Under the pieces are notes generated by a model, which was not told where the DNA came from, made no database searches, and worked only from the letters and a program-made list of their open reading frames with translations. Shown piece by piece: positions 54,098 through 63,520 of a stretch of 64,000 nucleotides of DNA. Location of the stretch: NCBI RefSeq assembly GCF_004357985.1, contig NZ_SMTF01000003.1, forward strand, positions 186,001-250,000, given 5' to 3'. Positions within the stretch are counted from its first letter, which is position 1; each line of letters opens with the position of its first letter. The DNA comes from Luteimonas aestuarii (GTDB taxonomy: Bacteria > Pseudomonadota > Gammaproteobacteria > Xanthomonadales > Xanthomonadaceae). The translations under genes were made by a program, and so were the position numbers.

Positions 54098-55594
54098 ATG
54101 TCCGTGACCGACCAGCTCGCCCCGCTTCACGCCCATGGCGGTGAACGCCGCACCCAGGGGCTCGACGCCACCGCCATCGAACGCTTCGCCGCAACCCATC
54201 CGGAACTGCGCGACGCCATCGAGGCCGCCGCATCCGAATACGCGCGCATCAAGGACGAGTTCGCGGAGCTGCTGGAACTGGACGAAGACGCACAGATCGC
54301 GGCCGTGCAAGCCGGCTACGTCAATTTCTACCCGGCCGATGCCGTGAACCCGTATGTCGCACTGACCGCGCGCGGGCCGTGGATCGTCACGCTGAAGGGC
54401 GCAGTGGTGCACGATTCCGGCGGCTACGGCATGCTCGGACTGGGGCATGCGCCGGAACAGGTGCTGGAGGCGATGGCGAAGCCGCAGGCGCTGGCCAACG
54501 TGATGACGCCCAGCCTGTCGCAACTGCGCTTCGATCGCGCGATGCGCAAGGAGATCGGCCACACGCGCGGCGGCTGTCCGTTCGAACGCTTCCTGTGCCT
54601 GAACTCCGGCTCCGAGTCCGTGGGCCTGGCCGCGCGGATCGCCGACATCAACACCAAGCTGCAGACCGACCCGGGCGCCTCGCACGCGGGCAAGGCGGTC
54701 AAGCGCATCGTGGTCAAGGGCAGCTTCCACGGCCGCACCGAGCGCCCGGCACTGTATTCCGATTCCACCCGCAAGGCCTACCTGCAGCACCTGGCCAGCT
54801 TCCGCGGCGAAGATTCACTGATCGCGATTGAGCCCTACGACATGGCCGCGCTGGAGCGCGCGTTCGCCGATGCCGATGCCAAGGGCTGGTTCGTGGAAGC
54901 CGTGTTCCTCGAGCCGGTGATGGGCGAAGGCGACCCCGGCCGCTCGCTGCCGCGCGACTTCTACGACGCCGCACGCAAGCTCACCGCCGCGCACGGCTCG
55001 CTGCTGCTGGTCGATTCCATCCAGGCCGGCCTGCGTGCGCACGGCGTGCTGTCGATCATCGACTACCCCGGTTTCGAAGGCTGCGACGCGCCGGACATGG
55101 AGACGTACTCGAAGGCGCTCAACGCCGGCCAGTACCCGCTGTCGGTGCTCGCGGTGACCGGGAAGACCGCGGCCCTGTACCGCAGCGGCGTCTACGGCAA
55201 CACCATGACCACCAATCCGCGCGCACTGGACGTGGCCTGCGCGGTGCTGGACGCGATCACCCCGGAGCTGCGCGCGAACATCCGCGAGGCAGGCCAGCAG
55301 GCCGTCGCGAAGCTCGAAGCACTGAAAGCCGAGTCGGGCGGACTGATCACCAAGGTGCAGGGCACCGGCTTGCTGTTCTCCTGCGAGCTGGCGCCGCAGT
55401 TCAAGTGCTACGGCGCCGGTTCCACCGAGGAATGGCTGCGCGAGCAAGGCATCGGCGTGATCCACGGCGGTGCCAATTCGCTGCGCTTCACGCCGCGCTT
55501 CGAGACGCGGGAAGACGAACTCGATTTGCTGGTATCGATGGTCGGCAAGGCGTTGCGCGAAGGGCCGCGGTTGAAGCAAGCCGACGCCGCCTGA
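54098..55594 (+). CDS. Class III PLP-dependent aminotransferase
   Basis: 498 residues. Fold-type I, class III aminotransferase: LNSGSESVGLAARIAD (cofactor phosphate binding), VKGSFHGRTERPALYSD, VFLEPVMGEGDPGRSLP, LLVDSIQAGLRAHG (Asp contacting the pyridine nitrogen), and the likely PLP Lys in ETYSKALNAGQYPLS. An N-terminal extension of about 80 residues distinguishes it from ornithine or GABA aminotransferases. The Lrp neighbour suggests an amino acid substrate, possibly lysine or a related diamine; this is a guess. AGGAGG precedes ATG 54098. A clear terminator follows. Confidence 0.85.
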   Translation: MSVTDQLAPLHAHGGERRTQGLDATAIERFAATHPELRDAIEAAASEYARIKDEFAELLELDEDAQIAAVQAGYVNFYPADAVNPYVALTARGPWIVTLKGAVVHDSGGYGMLGLGHAPEQVLEAMAKPQALANVMTPSLSQLRFDRAMRKEIGHTRGGCPFERFLCLNSGSESVGLAARIADINTKLQTDPGASHAGKAVKRIVVKGSFHGRTERPALYSDSTRKAYLQHLASFRGEDSLIAIEPYDMAALERAFADADAKGWFVEAVFLEPVMGEGDPGRSLPRDFYDAARKLTAAHGSLLLVDSIQAGLRAHGVLSIIDYPGFEGCDAPDMETYSKALNAGQYPLSVLAVTGKTAALYRSGVYGNTMTTNPRALDVACAVLDAITPELRANIREAGQQAVAKLEALKAESGGLITKVQGTGLLFSCELAPQFKCYGAGSTEEWLREQGIGVIHGGANSLRFTPRFETREDELDLLVSMVGKALREGPRLKQADAA

Positions 55595-55620
55595 CCGGCG
55601 GCCATCGGCACGTTGCACGG

Positions 55621-55645
55621 AAGGCGGGCTTTGACCCGCCTTTTT
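55621..55645 (+). terminator. Intrinsic terminator of the aminotransferase gene
   Basis: AAGGCGGG (55621-55628) / CCCGCCTT (55635-55642) with a 6-nt loop, continuing into TTTTT (55641-55645), 26 nt after the stop. Confidence 0.88.
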
Positions 55646-55708
55646 CGGTTCTGCCACACGGTCCGAAGTCACGACTTCGCTTTTTCGCAGAGACGCATCG
55701 GCCTGTCC

Positions 55709-55777
55709 GCGCAGGCGTGGTGCCGTCGCAACCAAGCGGACATCGGGCGGCGACTTGCGGCGGCACCGTGCCTGCGC
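55709..55777 (+). repeat. 69-nt inverted-arm element, copy C
   Basis: Arms 55709-55729 and 55757-55777: 18 Watson-Crick and 3 G-T/T-G pairs, none mismatched. The 27-nt core (55730-55756) contains CGGACATCGGGC. It lies between convergent genes (aminotransferase and pyrophosphatase). Confidence 0.8.
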
Positions 55778-55816
55778 GCCCGCACCCACTCCCGCACCAC
55801 TCGGGACAAGGGCCTT

Positions 55817-56446
55817 CTAGCGCCCGCCTGCTTCGTAGCGACGCAGTGACTGCTCGATCAACGCCCGTGCCTCGGCGGCATCGCCAAAGCCCTCCAGCTG
55901 CACCGGGTTGGCCGCGATGCCGCCGGGCAGGTCCTTGTACACGCGGAAGAACGCTTCGATGCGATCGCGCTCGGCCCGTGGCAGGTCGCCGATGTCGCGG
56001 ATGGCGGCGTAGGTCGGGTCCAGCCGGTCGGTCGGCACGCCGATGATCTTCTCGTCCTGCTCACCGCCATCGACCATCCGCAGCACGCCGATCGGGCGGA
56101 ACCGCACCAGCACGCCGGGATGCAGCGGCGTGCGTGTCAGCACCAGCGCGTCGAGTGCGTCGCCATCACCCGCGAGCGTACGCGGCATCGAGCCATAGTT
56201 GGCCGGATACGCCATCGGCATCGACAGGAAGCGGTCGACGTGGACCAGCCCGTCGTCCTCGCCGATCTCGTACTTGGTGAATCCGCCCGCGGGGATCTCC
56301 ACCGCCAGCAGCACCTCGTCCGGCGCGGCGGCAGGCTGTGCGACGCGGAACGGATGCCGCATCGTGTCCGCCGCGAGGGCCAACGGGCCGCAAAGCATCG
56401 CCGCGACCGCGCATGTCATCGCCAGCAGGGTCCCGCGCGCCTTCAT
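55817..56446 (-). CDS. ppa: Secreted family I inorganic pyrophosphatase
   Basis: 209 residues. The body is a family I pyrophosphatase: IPAGGFTKYEIGEDDGLVHVDRF, MAYPANYGSMPRTLAGDGDALDALV (metal-binding DGDxxD) and KIIGVPTDRLDPTY. Unlike the normal cytoplasmic enzyme it has a signal peptide (MKARGTLLAMTCAVAAMLCG, cleavage near ALAAD), so it should act in the periplasm. Its ATG overlaps the upstream phosphatase stop (ATGA), which ties it to a phosphate-release operon. A GTG at 56455 would add three residues. The cell needs another, cytoplasmic pyrophosphatase elsewhere. Confidence 0.88.
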   Translation of the reverse strand: MKARGTLLAMTCAVAAMLCGPLALAADTMRHPFRVAQPAAAPDEVLLAVEIPAGGFTKYEIGEDDGLVHVDRFLSMPMAYPANYGSMPRTLAGDGDALDALVLTRTPLHPGVLVRFRPIGVLRMVDGGEQDEKIIGVPTDRLDPTYAAIRDIGDLPRAERDRIEAFFRVYKDLPGGIAANPVQLEGFGDAAEARALIEQSLRRYEAGGR

Positions 56447-57819
56447 TCCCAGCACCGGTCCTTGCGTCCCTTGAGCGTGGCTTCGCGGTCGCAGCGACGC
56501 TCGTCGATGCGGCCCTCGGTGACCTCGACCAGGCGCTTGCCGTCGGCTTCGTCGATCAGTTCGAACGCATCGTAGAGGCGCCCGGTCGCCGTACGCGCCT
56601 CGTAGCGCATGCGACCGCCATCGAAACGCAGCACCTGGAACAGCTGCGTGTCCTCGCCCACCGGGCGCATCGTGGCCCGCGCCTGTTCGGACAGCCGGTA
56701 TTGCTTGGCGCCGACCACCGACACCACGAACACCGGCGTCGGCGCCGCATCCGCGCCGCGCCGCGCGTAGGTATGGTCATGGCCCTGCAGCACCAGGTCC
56801 ACGCCATGCCGCTTGATGACCGGCAGCAGGTGCTCGCGCATCAGCACGTTGTCGCGACCCGCGCGCGGCGAATGGAACGGCTGGTGGGTCAGCACGATGC
56901 TCCAGCGCCGCGGGTTGCCGGACAACACGCCATCGAGCCAGCGCGCCTGCGCTTCGGCGGTACCGAGGTCCAGCGCGGAGGTGCCGTCGATCACGGCCAC
57001 CCGCACGTCCTGGTAGTCGAACCAGTACGTCGTCTCCTTCGCCTCGTCCACGCCATTGGCGGGCAGCGCAAACTGCAGCGGCCAGTGCGCGCCCAGCACC
57101 CGGCGCTCCATCGGCGTGTCCTCGAACTCCTCGAAGTACTCGTGGTTGCCGGGCGCGGGCGCCACCACCATCGAGGTGGTCAGCGGATCGTTGGCCTCGA
57201 ACCACTCCGCCCACTCGTTGTCGTCCTCCCCATCGCCGCCGCTGACCAGGTCGCCGGCGTAGAGGGCCAGGCGCGCATCGGGGGCATGGCGCATCGCCTC
57301 GCGGATCACGCGCGTGGTCAGGCTGGTGTTCTGGTTCTGGGTGTCGCCGAAGTACAGCAGCGTCAGCGGCGCACCCGCCGCCGGTGCGGTGCGGGTGTGG
57401 TACCACGCGCTCCAGGTGCGGTCGCCCTGCACCCGCCAGGCGTAGAGGGTGTCGGCCTGCAGGCCGTCGATGACGGCGTGGTGGTAGCGGGCATCGCCGT
57501 TTTCAGTCTGCAGCGCCTGCGTGCGCGACGACACCTGGCGTGGCGTGCCCATGTCCGGCGAGTCGCCGGCGACCACGATCTCCAGCATCGGTGCATCGAC
57601 CGCAGGCGACGTGCGCCATGACACCGCGAATCCGGCATCGCCCGCCTGCAGCGGCGAGGCGACGATGCGGTCCGGGAAGCCGGTGGCCGCATGGTGGATC
57701 ACGCCTTGCGGCACGCGGGTATTGGGGTCGGGTTTGCGCACGGCATCGGCCTGCGCGAACGCAAGCGGCGACAGCACGCACAACAGCACGGCCAGGCCGC
57801 GCGCGGGTTTGAGCGTCAT
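56443..57819 (-). CDS. Exported purple-acid-phosphatase-like metallophosphatase
   Basis: 458 residues with signal peptide (MTLKPARGLAVLLCVLSPLAFAQA). An N-terminal Fn3-like domain (about 60-145) precedes a calcineurin-like domain: YFGDTQNQN, LYAGDLVSGG, APGNHEYF, LTHQPFHSP and LQGHDHTYAR contain the expected metal ligands. This is the purple acid phosphatase layout, cleaving phosphate monoesters or related bonds. It lies 1 nt after the phytase-like gene and overlaps the pyrophosphatase gene, so the three form one operon. Confidence 0.87.
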   Translation of the reverse strand: MTLKPARGLAVLLCVLSPLAFAQADAVRKPDPNTRVPQGVIHHAATGFPDRIVASPLQAGDAGFAVSWRTSPAVDAPMLEIVVAGDSPDMGTPRQVSSRTQALQTENGDARYHHAVIDGLQADTLYAWRVQGDRTWSAWYHTRTAPAAGAPLTLLYFGDTQNQNTSLTTRVIREAMRHAPDARLALYAGDLVSGGDGEDDNEWAEWFEANDPLTTSMVVAPAPGNHEYFEEFEDTPMERRVLGAHWPLQFALPANGVDEAKETTYWFDYQDVRVAVIDGTSALDLGTAEAQARWLDGVLSGNPRRWSIVLTHQPFHSPRAGRDNVLMREHLLPVIKRHGVDLVLQGHDHTYARRGADAAPTPVFVVSVVGAKQYRLSEQARATMRPVGEDTQLFQVLRFDGGRMRYEARTATGRLYDAFELIDEADGKRLVEVTEGRIDERRCDREATLKGRKDRCWE

Positions 57820-57820
57820 T

Positions 57821-58945
57821 TCAGTCTCTCGGGCAATCGGGAAGTGAAAGTGCCGCGGCGATGTCGCGCCAGTCGAACGCGGCCAGCGCCTGGTCGTCGT
57901 GGATGGCATAGAGCACACCCTGCGGGAAACGCGCATCGCCGGCCTCGTCCAGCCAGATGCCATCGGTATTGGCGGTGGTTTCGCCGGCAAACGAGCCCAG
58001 GTGGCGCAGGTCGCGCCGGTCGAACACGTGGAACAGGGTGCGGTCCTTGTACTGGTCGCTGCCGATCCACACCCCGCTGCCGTCGGTGCAGCGCATCAGC
58101 GCAATGCCCTCCGCCTGCGCCTGGTAGACATCGGCGCCCACGTCGCGGCCGCGATAGCGCCCGTCCGCCAGGCCGTACTCGCGCAGTCTCGTGCCGGTGT
58201 CCACGTCCTCTTCGGCCAGCAGCAGGCGATCGTTGTCCTCGTCCGCCCAGAGCGATTCTGCGATGCGGATCGCACCTGCCGGCGTCACGTCGCCAATGGT
58301 GCCCGCCGTCCGCGCCTGCCAGGCTTCGCCGGCGCCGTCCAGCACGTAGCGGCGGAAGCGCTGGTCCAGCTCGGCCAGCGGCGGTGGCACGTCCTCGTCG
58401 TGCTCGGACATGTAGTTGTCGCTCACGATGACTTCGAAGCCGGCGCCCTGCCTGCGTACCCACAGGCCGTAGGGTTGCCGCAGGTCGGCCTCGCCAAAAG
58501 CCAGCAGCGGCGTGAACGCGGGCAGCCGGAACATCTGCACCCGACGGTTGTCGCGTTCGACCACCCAGGCGTAGCCGTCGAGCGTGGCGATGCCGTTGGG
58601 CCGGTCGAGCTGGCCCAGGCCCGCGCCCCTGCCGCCGACCGTGCGCAGCAGGGTGCCGTCGTGGCCGTCGTACACCAGTAGCAGGCCGGTGGACTTCGCG
58701 GTCGCGGCCACCTGCAGGCGGCCATCCTCGCCGCGCCAGCTGGCCGGGGAGTCGATGTTGTGTCCGGGGGTGGACGCGCTGACGAATGCCTCGCGCACAA
58801 CCACGTGCGGCGCATTGGCCTGCGACAGCATCGGCTCGTAATCGGCCGCCTCGTCCGGCTCGCGGTCCGCGATCGACGGCGCCGTCGCGCAGGCGGCGAG
58901 CCACGACATGGCCAGCAGGCTGGCCGCGATCCCGTGCAAACGCAT
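57821..58945 (-). CDS. Beta-propeller phytase-like lipoprotein
   Basis: 374 residues. Lipoprotein signal MRLHGIAASLLAMSWLAAC (lipobox LAAC). The repeated propeller blades and several local patterns match beta-propeller phytases: LLLAEEDVDTGT, AEGIALMRCTDGSGVWIGSDQYKDRTLFHVFDR, TANTDGIWLDE, and the closing YAIHDDQALAAFDWRDIAAAL. Such enzymes remove phosphate from Ca-phytate. An alternative is a general NHL/SMP-like propeller lactonase; the ending and the neighbours (phosphatase, pyrophosphatase, TonB receptor) favour phytase. First gene of the operon. Confidence 0.7.
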   Translation of the reverse strand: MRLHGIAASLLAMSWLAACATAPSIADREPDEAADYEPMLSQANAPHVVVREAFVSASTPGHNIDSPASWRGEDGRLQVAATAKSTGLLLVYDGHDGTLLRTVGGRGAGLGQLDRPNGIATLDGYAWVVERDNRRVQMFRLPAFTPLLAFGEADLRQPYGLWVRRQGAGFEVIVSDNYMSEHDEDVPPPLAELDQRFRRYVLDGAGEAWQARTAGTIGDVTPAGAIRIAESLWADEDNDRLLLAEEDVDTGTRLREYGLADGRYRGRDVGADVYQAQAEGIALMRCTDGSGVWIGSDQYKDRTLFHVFDRRDLRHLGSFAGETTANTDGIWLDEAGDARFPQGVLYAIHDDQALAAFDWRDIAAALSLPDCPRD

Positions 58946-59053
58946 GTCAAGCGATCCCCGTTTGAGACAACGCGCCATCGTATGACCGAGATGTTGCGCC
59001 GGCATGACAGCGCGCACCGCGGGTGTCGGTCGCGCAATGGAACGGACACCGCG

Positions 59054-59071
59054 TTGTCACCGCCCTGCCAC
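59054..59071 (+). promoter_or_regulatory. Candidate Pho box upstream of the TonB receptor
   Basis: TTGTCAC, 4 nt, CTGCCAC: two 7-bp direct repeats in the 11-bp phase of a Pho box (consensus CTGTCAT-N4-CTGTCAT), 10 of 14 consensus positions kept. It lies in the divergent gap between the phosphatase operon and the receptor gene. Confidence 0.45.
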
Positions 59072-59189
59072 GGTTGTACCGAAATGAGGCGCGGGCGTTC
59101 ATCACGGTGAAATATTCGTGACGAAAACTTTCGCGATGTCGCGCCCCGCGGGTTGCCGGCACCCCTTCTCCCATCGAAGTCCTGATCCC

Positions 59190-62024
59190 ATGAATCCCAG
59201 AACCTCAGCGATTGCCGCCGCGATTGCCACCGTCCTCGCCATGTCCACCCATGCGCCGGCGCACGCGCAAGCGCAGGCCGCCTCCGTCGTCGCGGATGCC
59301 GCGGCAGGGACCGTCATCGGGCGCGTGAAGGAGTCCACCCGCGGCGTCTACCTCGACGGCGCGCGCGTAACCCTCAACGGTTACCAGGCCATCACCCAGC
59401 GCGACGGCGGCTTCCGCATCACCGGCGTCGCACCGGGACGCTACACCCTGCAGGTCGACTACATCGGCTACGAAACGCAGGACGTCGAGGTGGTGGTGGG
59501 CGAATCGCGCGGCGCGACCGTCGAAGTGACGCTGCGCAGCACCGTTGCGGTCGGCGACGCCGCCGACCTCGACCGTGTCAACGTCCGCGGCAGCCGCGAC
59601 GCCCAGGCGCTGGCGCTCAACCAGCAGCGCACCTCGGTGAACTACATGAACGTGGTCTCGGCCGACCTGCTGGGCCAGTTCCCCGACAACAACATCGCCG
59701 AATCCACCCAGCGCATCCCGGGCGTCTCGATCGAGCGCGACCAGGGCGAAGGCCGCTACGTCACGGTGCGCGGCGCGCCGAAGGAGTTCACCACGGTCTC
59801 CATCGACGGCGTGCAGCTGGCCAACCCCGATTCCACCACCCGCGGCGTCGAACTGGACACCATTCCATCCGACGTGATCGCCGCGCTGGAAGTCACCAAG
59901 GCCATCACCCCCGACATGGACGGTGACGCCATCGCCGGCAACATCAACATCCGCACGCAGAGCGCGCTGGACCGCGATGGAATGACCCTACGCGCGTCCG
60001 CCGCGATGGGCCGGTTTGAACTGGGCGACGGCGACAACGAACGCTACAACGCCACCATCGGCAACCGCTTCGGCGCCGACGGCAACATCGGCGTGCTGTT
60101 TTCGGGCTCGCACAGCCGCCAGGGCCGCTTCACCGACAACGTCGAAACCATCTACACGCGCTTCGACGACGGCCGCATCATGCCCACCACCGTCGAGATC
60201 AAGGACTACGAAGGCACCCGTACACGCACCGGCATCACCGGCCGCTTCGATTTCCGCATCGACCCGGGCAACCTGGTGTACCTGGTCGCTTCCGATGCCC
60301 GGTTCAAGGATCGCGAGTTCCGCGACAACCTGATCATCGAGATGGACCAGCACACGGCCGATTCCACCCAGACCATCGGCAACGTGCGCGCCACCTTCGA
60401 CAAGGAGCTGCGCGAGCGCACCTACGACAAGACCATCCGCACCTACAACTTCGGCGGCGAGCATTTCGTTGGCGACGACTGGCGCTTCGACTGGCAGGCC
60501 TCGCAGAGCAAGGCCACCAAGGAAACGACGCCGCGCGACCAGTACATCTTCCGCTCGACGGTGCGCCCGCGGATGGACTACGACTACACCGACTACGACT
60601 TCCCGACCTGGACGATCCAGGGTCGTCCCGATGCACCTGCCACGGGCGTCAACCTCCCGGAGGAGTGGTTCGGCTTCCGCCGGCTCAACCAGCGCTACGA
60701 GTATGGTGAGGAAACGGAGAAGGGCTTCCGCGTCGACGCCGAACGCAGCCAGAGCTTCCTGGGCGACAGCGGCACGGTCAAATTCGGCCTGCGCGCGCGC
60801 CTGCGCGACAAGTCCTTCGACGACGAGCGCCGCCGCAACGGCAACGCCGCCGACTTCGCCGCACTCGGCATCACCATGTCCGACATGCTGTGCTCGGACC
60901 TGGGCCCGTCGAACAACTTCGACTACTTCCTGGCCGGGCGGCGGTTCTGCCGCGACATCTTCAACCGTTATGCCGGTCCACTGCAGGCCAGCGCCAACCA
61001 CCAGCGGCTGGTACCCGACTCAATCACCGGCGACTACAGCGCCAGCGAAGACGTGCACGCCGGCTATGTTCGCTTCGATGCCAACTGGGACAAATTGACA
61101 ATGGTCGCTGGCTTGCGTTACGAGCGCACCAGCACCGAAGGCAACGCCACATCCTACCTGGTGCCTGAAAACGAAGATCCGATCATCACTCCGCAAAGCA
61201 GTAGTCGCGACTACGGGAATCTGTTGCCCAGCGTGCACCTACGTTACGAAATGACTCCAGACAGTATCTTTCGGGCGTCGTACTCCACCGCTATCAATCG
61301 TCCGGATTTCATGCAGACCGCTCCGTACACGCTTTTCAACGAAGAGGATTCCGAGGTCAGCCAAGGTAATCCGGATGTCAGGGAAGCCTACGCCCATAGT
61401 CTCGACGTGTCGTACGAGCGCTATCTCCGTCCGCTGGGCCTGGTGTCTGTTGCCGCGTTCTACAAGCGAATCAACGATCCGCTGTTCATTGCGACACGCG
61501 ACACCACTCTCGACGACTATGGCGACGTGCAACTCATTCGCGCGGAGAACGGCGAGAAGGGTCGCGTGCAGGGCGTCGAGCTGGCGTGGCAGCAGACCTT
61601 CGATTTCCTCCCCGCGCCGTTCGACGGGCTGGGCATCTACACCAACTACACCTACGCCGACTCCAGTGCGGAGTTGCCCTTCGGCGAGGGCAGCACCATG
61701 CTGCCCGGCACCTCGCGCACCAACTACAACGTCGCGCTGGCGTACGACAAGTACGGCCTGAACGCGCGACTGGCCTACAACCACCGCTCGAAGTTCATCC
61801 AGTCGTTCGACATCGACTCGCCGGAACTCGACGTCTACTGGGGCGACCGTTCCAGCCTCGATTTCACCATCAGCTACGCCTTGACGCGCAACTTCCGCCT
61901 GTTCGGCGAGGTCAACAACATCACCGATACCCGGCAGGTCCGGTTCCAGGGCGAGCGCAGCCGCGTGCTGGAACTCGAAGGCTTCGGTCGCTCCTGGCTG
62001 GCCGGCGTGCGCTACGAGTTCTGA
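59190..62024 (+). CDS. TonB-dependent receptor with carboxypeptidase-like N-terminal domain
   Basis: 944 residues. Signal peptide (cleavage near APAHAQA), a carboxypeptidase-regulatory-like domain (about 40-125: [21 protein letters not shown]), plug ([21 protein letters not shown] ... [13 protein letters not shown]) and a 22-strand barrel ending YEF. ATG 59190 chosen for the signal peptide. It imports a substrate with TonB energy; the neighbouring phytase-like operon suggests an organophosphate or a product of it. Codons from about 61085 to 61560 are much less GC-biased than the rest, as if exchanged by recombination. A strong terminator follows. Confidence 0.92.
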   Translation: MNPRTSAIAAAIATVLAMSTHAPAHAQAQAASVVADAAAGTVIGRVKESTRGVYLDGARVTLNGYQAITQRDGGFRITGVAPGRYTLQVDYIGYETQDVEVVVGESRGATVEVTLRSTVAVGDAADLDRVNVRGSRDAQALALNQQRTSVNYMNVVSADLLGQFPDNNIAESTQRIPGVSIERDQGEGRYVTVRGAPKEFTTVSIDGVQLANPDSTTRGVELDTIPSDVIAALEVTKAITPDMDGDAIAGNINIRTQSALDRDGMTLRASAAMGRFELGDGDNERYNATIGNRFGADGNIGVLFSGSHSRQGRFTDNVETIYTRFDDGRIMPTTVEIKDYEGTRTRTGITGRFDFRIDPGNLVYLVASDARFKDREFRDNLIIEMDQHTADSTQTIGNVRATFDKELRERTYDKTIRTYNFGGEHFVGDDWRFDWQASQSKATKETTPRDQYIFRSTVRPRMDYDYTDYDFPTWTIQGRPDAPATGVNLPEEWFGFRRLNQRYEYGEETEKGFRVDAERSQSFLGDSGTVKFGLRARLRDKSFDDERRRNGNAADFAALGITMSDMLCSDLGPSNNFDYFLAGRRFCRDIFNRYAGPLQASANHQRLVPDSITGDYSASEDVHAGYVRFDANWDKLTMVAGLRYERTSTEGNATSYLVPENEDPIITPQSSSRDYGNLLPSVHLRYEMTPDSIFRASYSTAINRPDFMQTAPYTLFNEEDSEVSQGNPDVREAYAHSLDVSYERYLRPLGLVSVAAFYKRINDPLFIATRDTTLDDYGDVQLIRAENGEKGRVQGVELAWQQTFDFLPAPFDGLGIYTNYTYADSSAELPFGEGSTMLPGTSRTNYNVALAYDKYGLNARLAYNHRSKFIQSFDIDSPELDVYWGDRSSLDFTISYALTRNFRLFGEVNNITDTRQVRFQGERSRVLELEGFGRSWLAGVRYEF

Positions 62025-62045
62025 CCACGCCTGGTCGTACCACGC

Positions 62046-62074
62046 AAAAAGACCCCGCCTCGCGGGGTCTTTTT
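62046..62074 (+). terminator. Intrinsic terminator of the TonB receptor gene
   Basis: AAAAAGACCCCGC (62046-62058), loop CTC, GCGGGGTCTTTTT (62062-62074): perfect 13-bp stem ending in T5, 21 nt after the stop. It is symmetrical and could work both ways. Confidence 0.93.
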
Positions 62075-62203
62075 CGTTGGAGCGCCTTCGGGCGGGATGT
62101 CATCGCCCGCAAAAAATCGCGACCAAGCGCGCTGCTGCGTTGGCGACAGGCAGGCTGGCCTGCACCTGATTTAAGCTGGCACCAGTCCACCCCGTTGCCT
62201 GCC

Positions 62204-62836
62204 ATGAAGACCGTCGAAGTCCGCCATCCGCTCGTCCAGCACAAGATTGGCCTGCTGCGCGATGCCTCGCTCAGCACCAAGGCCTTCCGCGAACTGGTCA
62301 CCGAGCTGGGCACCCTGCTCGCCTACGAAGCCACAGCGGACCTGGAGACCGAGGCGGCGACGATGCCGGGCTGGGCGGGCGACGTGAGCGTGCGCAAGAT
62401 CGCCGGCGCCAAGATCACCTTGGTGCCGATCCTGCGCGCGGGCCTGGGCATGCTGCCGGGCGTGCTGGCGCTGATTCCCGCGGCGAAGGTGAGCGTGGTC
62501 GGCCTGCAGCGCGACGAGGAAACCCTGCAACCGGCGACCTACTTCGAACGCCTTACCGGGCGGCTGGACGAACGCGACGCCTTGATCCTCGACCCGATGC
62601 TGGCCACCGGCGGCACGCTGGTCGCCACGGTCGACATGCTCAAGCGTGCCGGCGCGCGCCGGATCAAAGGCATTTTCCTGGTGGCCGCGCCGGAAGGATT
62701 GCAAGCGCTGGAGGCGGCGCACCCGGATGTCGAGGTCTACACCGCGGCCATCGACCAGCGGCTCAACGAGAAGGGCTACATCCTGCCCGGGCTGGGCGAC
62801 GCCGGTGACCGCATCTTCGGCACCCGGGTGGATTGA
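62204..62836 (+). CDS. upp: Uracil phosphoribosyltransferase
   Basis: 210 residues. Makes UMP from uracil and PRPP in pyrimidine salvage. [19 protein letters not shown], the PRPP loop [18 protein letters not shown], and the C-terminal [24 protein letters not shown] are all intact. ATG 62204 ([20 protein letters not shown]) is the family start. A strong hairpin follows its stop. Confidence 0.97.
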   Translation: MKTVEVRHPLVQHKIGLLRDASLSTKAFRELVTELGTLLAYEATADLETEAATMPGWAGDVSVRKIAGAKITLVPILRAGLGMLPGVLALIPAAKVSVVGLQRDEETLQPATYFERLTGRLDERDALILDPMLATGGTLVATVDMLKRAGARRIKGIFLVAAPEGLQALEAAHPDVEVYTAAIDQRLNEKGYILPGLGDAGDRIFGTRVD

Positions 62837-62841
62837 TCCGC

Positions 62842-62894
62842 ACGACAGCGAATGACCAGCTGGGCGACACCCGTCGCCCAGCTGGTCCTGTCGT
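62842..62894 (+). terminator. Large hairpin after upp
   Basis: Perfect 15-bp stem at 62854-62868 / 62873-62887 (loop ACCC), with an outer pair ACGACAG/CTGTCGT (62842-62848, 62888-62894) across a 5-nt bulge on the left. It begins 5 nt after the upp stop. There is no T tract, so it may protect the mRNA end or work with Rho. Confidence 0.65.
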
Positions 62895-63080
62895 TCGAGC
62901 GCGTCCCTGCGTGTGCCACGTCCGTGTTCGATTGCAGGCCGAAGCCGGCAACGCGCGCACATTCTTCAAGACGTGCAGGCGATCACAAGTGTCGCTACGC
63001 GGGATCTCCGTCAGTTTTGCTGACCCGTGCACCCCAAGCCGGGGCGGCAGAACGAGTGTGGCCTGAGGCGACAGCAATCC

Positions 63081-63125
63081 TTGACAACCTGTGTCAATAT
63101 TCCTGTCACGTCAGTATTGCTGTCA
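63081..63125 (+). promoter_or_regulatory. Repeats in the promoter region of the Cro/C1 regulator
   Basis: TTGACA/TGTCAA inverted repeat (63081-63097), then two 13-nt direct repeats AATATTCCTGTCA (63096-63108) and AGTATTGCTGTCA (63113-63125), 11 of 13 identical, 17 nt apart, running into the ATG. A likely autoregulatory operator. TTGACA could double as -35; no clear -10 is seen. Confidence 0.45.
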
Positions 63126-63511
63126 TGCCGGGCAGGACGCCCTCCGTGAACCTGAGCACCCGTATCCGCACCGCCCGCCTGCGCGCGGGCCTGTCACAGG
63201 CCGACGTGGCCGTCCGCCTCGGAGTGAGTCGTGCCGCAGTGTCCAACTGGGAGAGCAGCGCCGTGCGCGTGCGTCCGTCCAGCCAGCGGCTTGAAGAGAT
63301 CGCCCTGCTGACCGGCGTGGCCTGGGAATGGCTGGCGACGGGTCGCGGGCCGGCGTCGCCCTCCGGCGAACACATCGCCGCGGTGGACGCGGAATGGGTG
63401 GAAGACCCGATCGAACGTCGCATGTTGCAGGCCTTCCGCGCCGCCAGCGGCGAGGTCAAGCAGGCCCTGCTGCTGATGGCCGAGGCGACCCGTCCGGACC
63501 GCCGCGGCTGA
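63125..63511 (+). CDS. Cro/C1-type helix-turn-helix regulator
   Basis: 128 residues. The N-terminal HTH (ARLRAGLSQADVAVRLGVSRAAVSNWE) is followed by WEWLATGRGP, typical of phage-repressor-like regulators, and a short helical C-terminus (PIERRMLQAFRAASGEVKQALLLMAE). ATG 63125 is used; a GTG at 63146 with AGGA upstream may be the real start. The upstream repeats suggest autoregulation. No phage genes surround it, so it is probably a resident regulator. The far open frame upstream is not coding-like. Confidence 0.85.
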   Translation: MPGRTPSVNLSTRIRTARLRAGLSQADVAVRLGVSRAAVSNWESSAVRVRPSSQRLEEIALLTGVAWEWLATGRGPASPSGEHIAAVDAEWVEDPIERRMLQAFRAASGEVKQALLLMAEATRPDRRG

Positions 63512-63520
63512 TGGCGCTTG

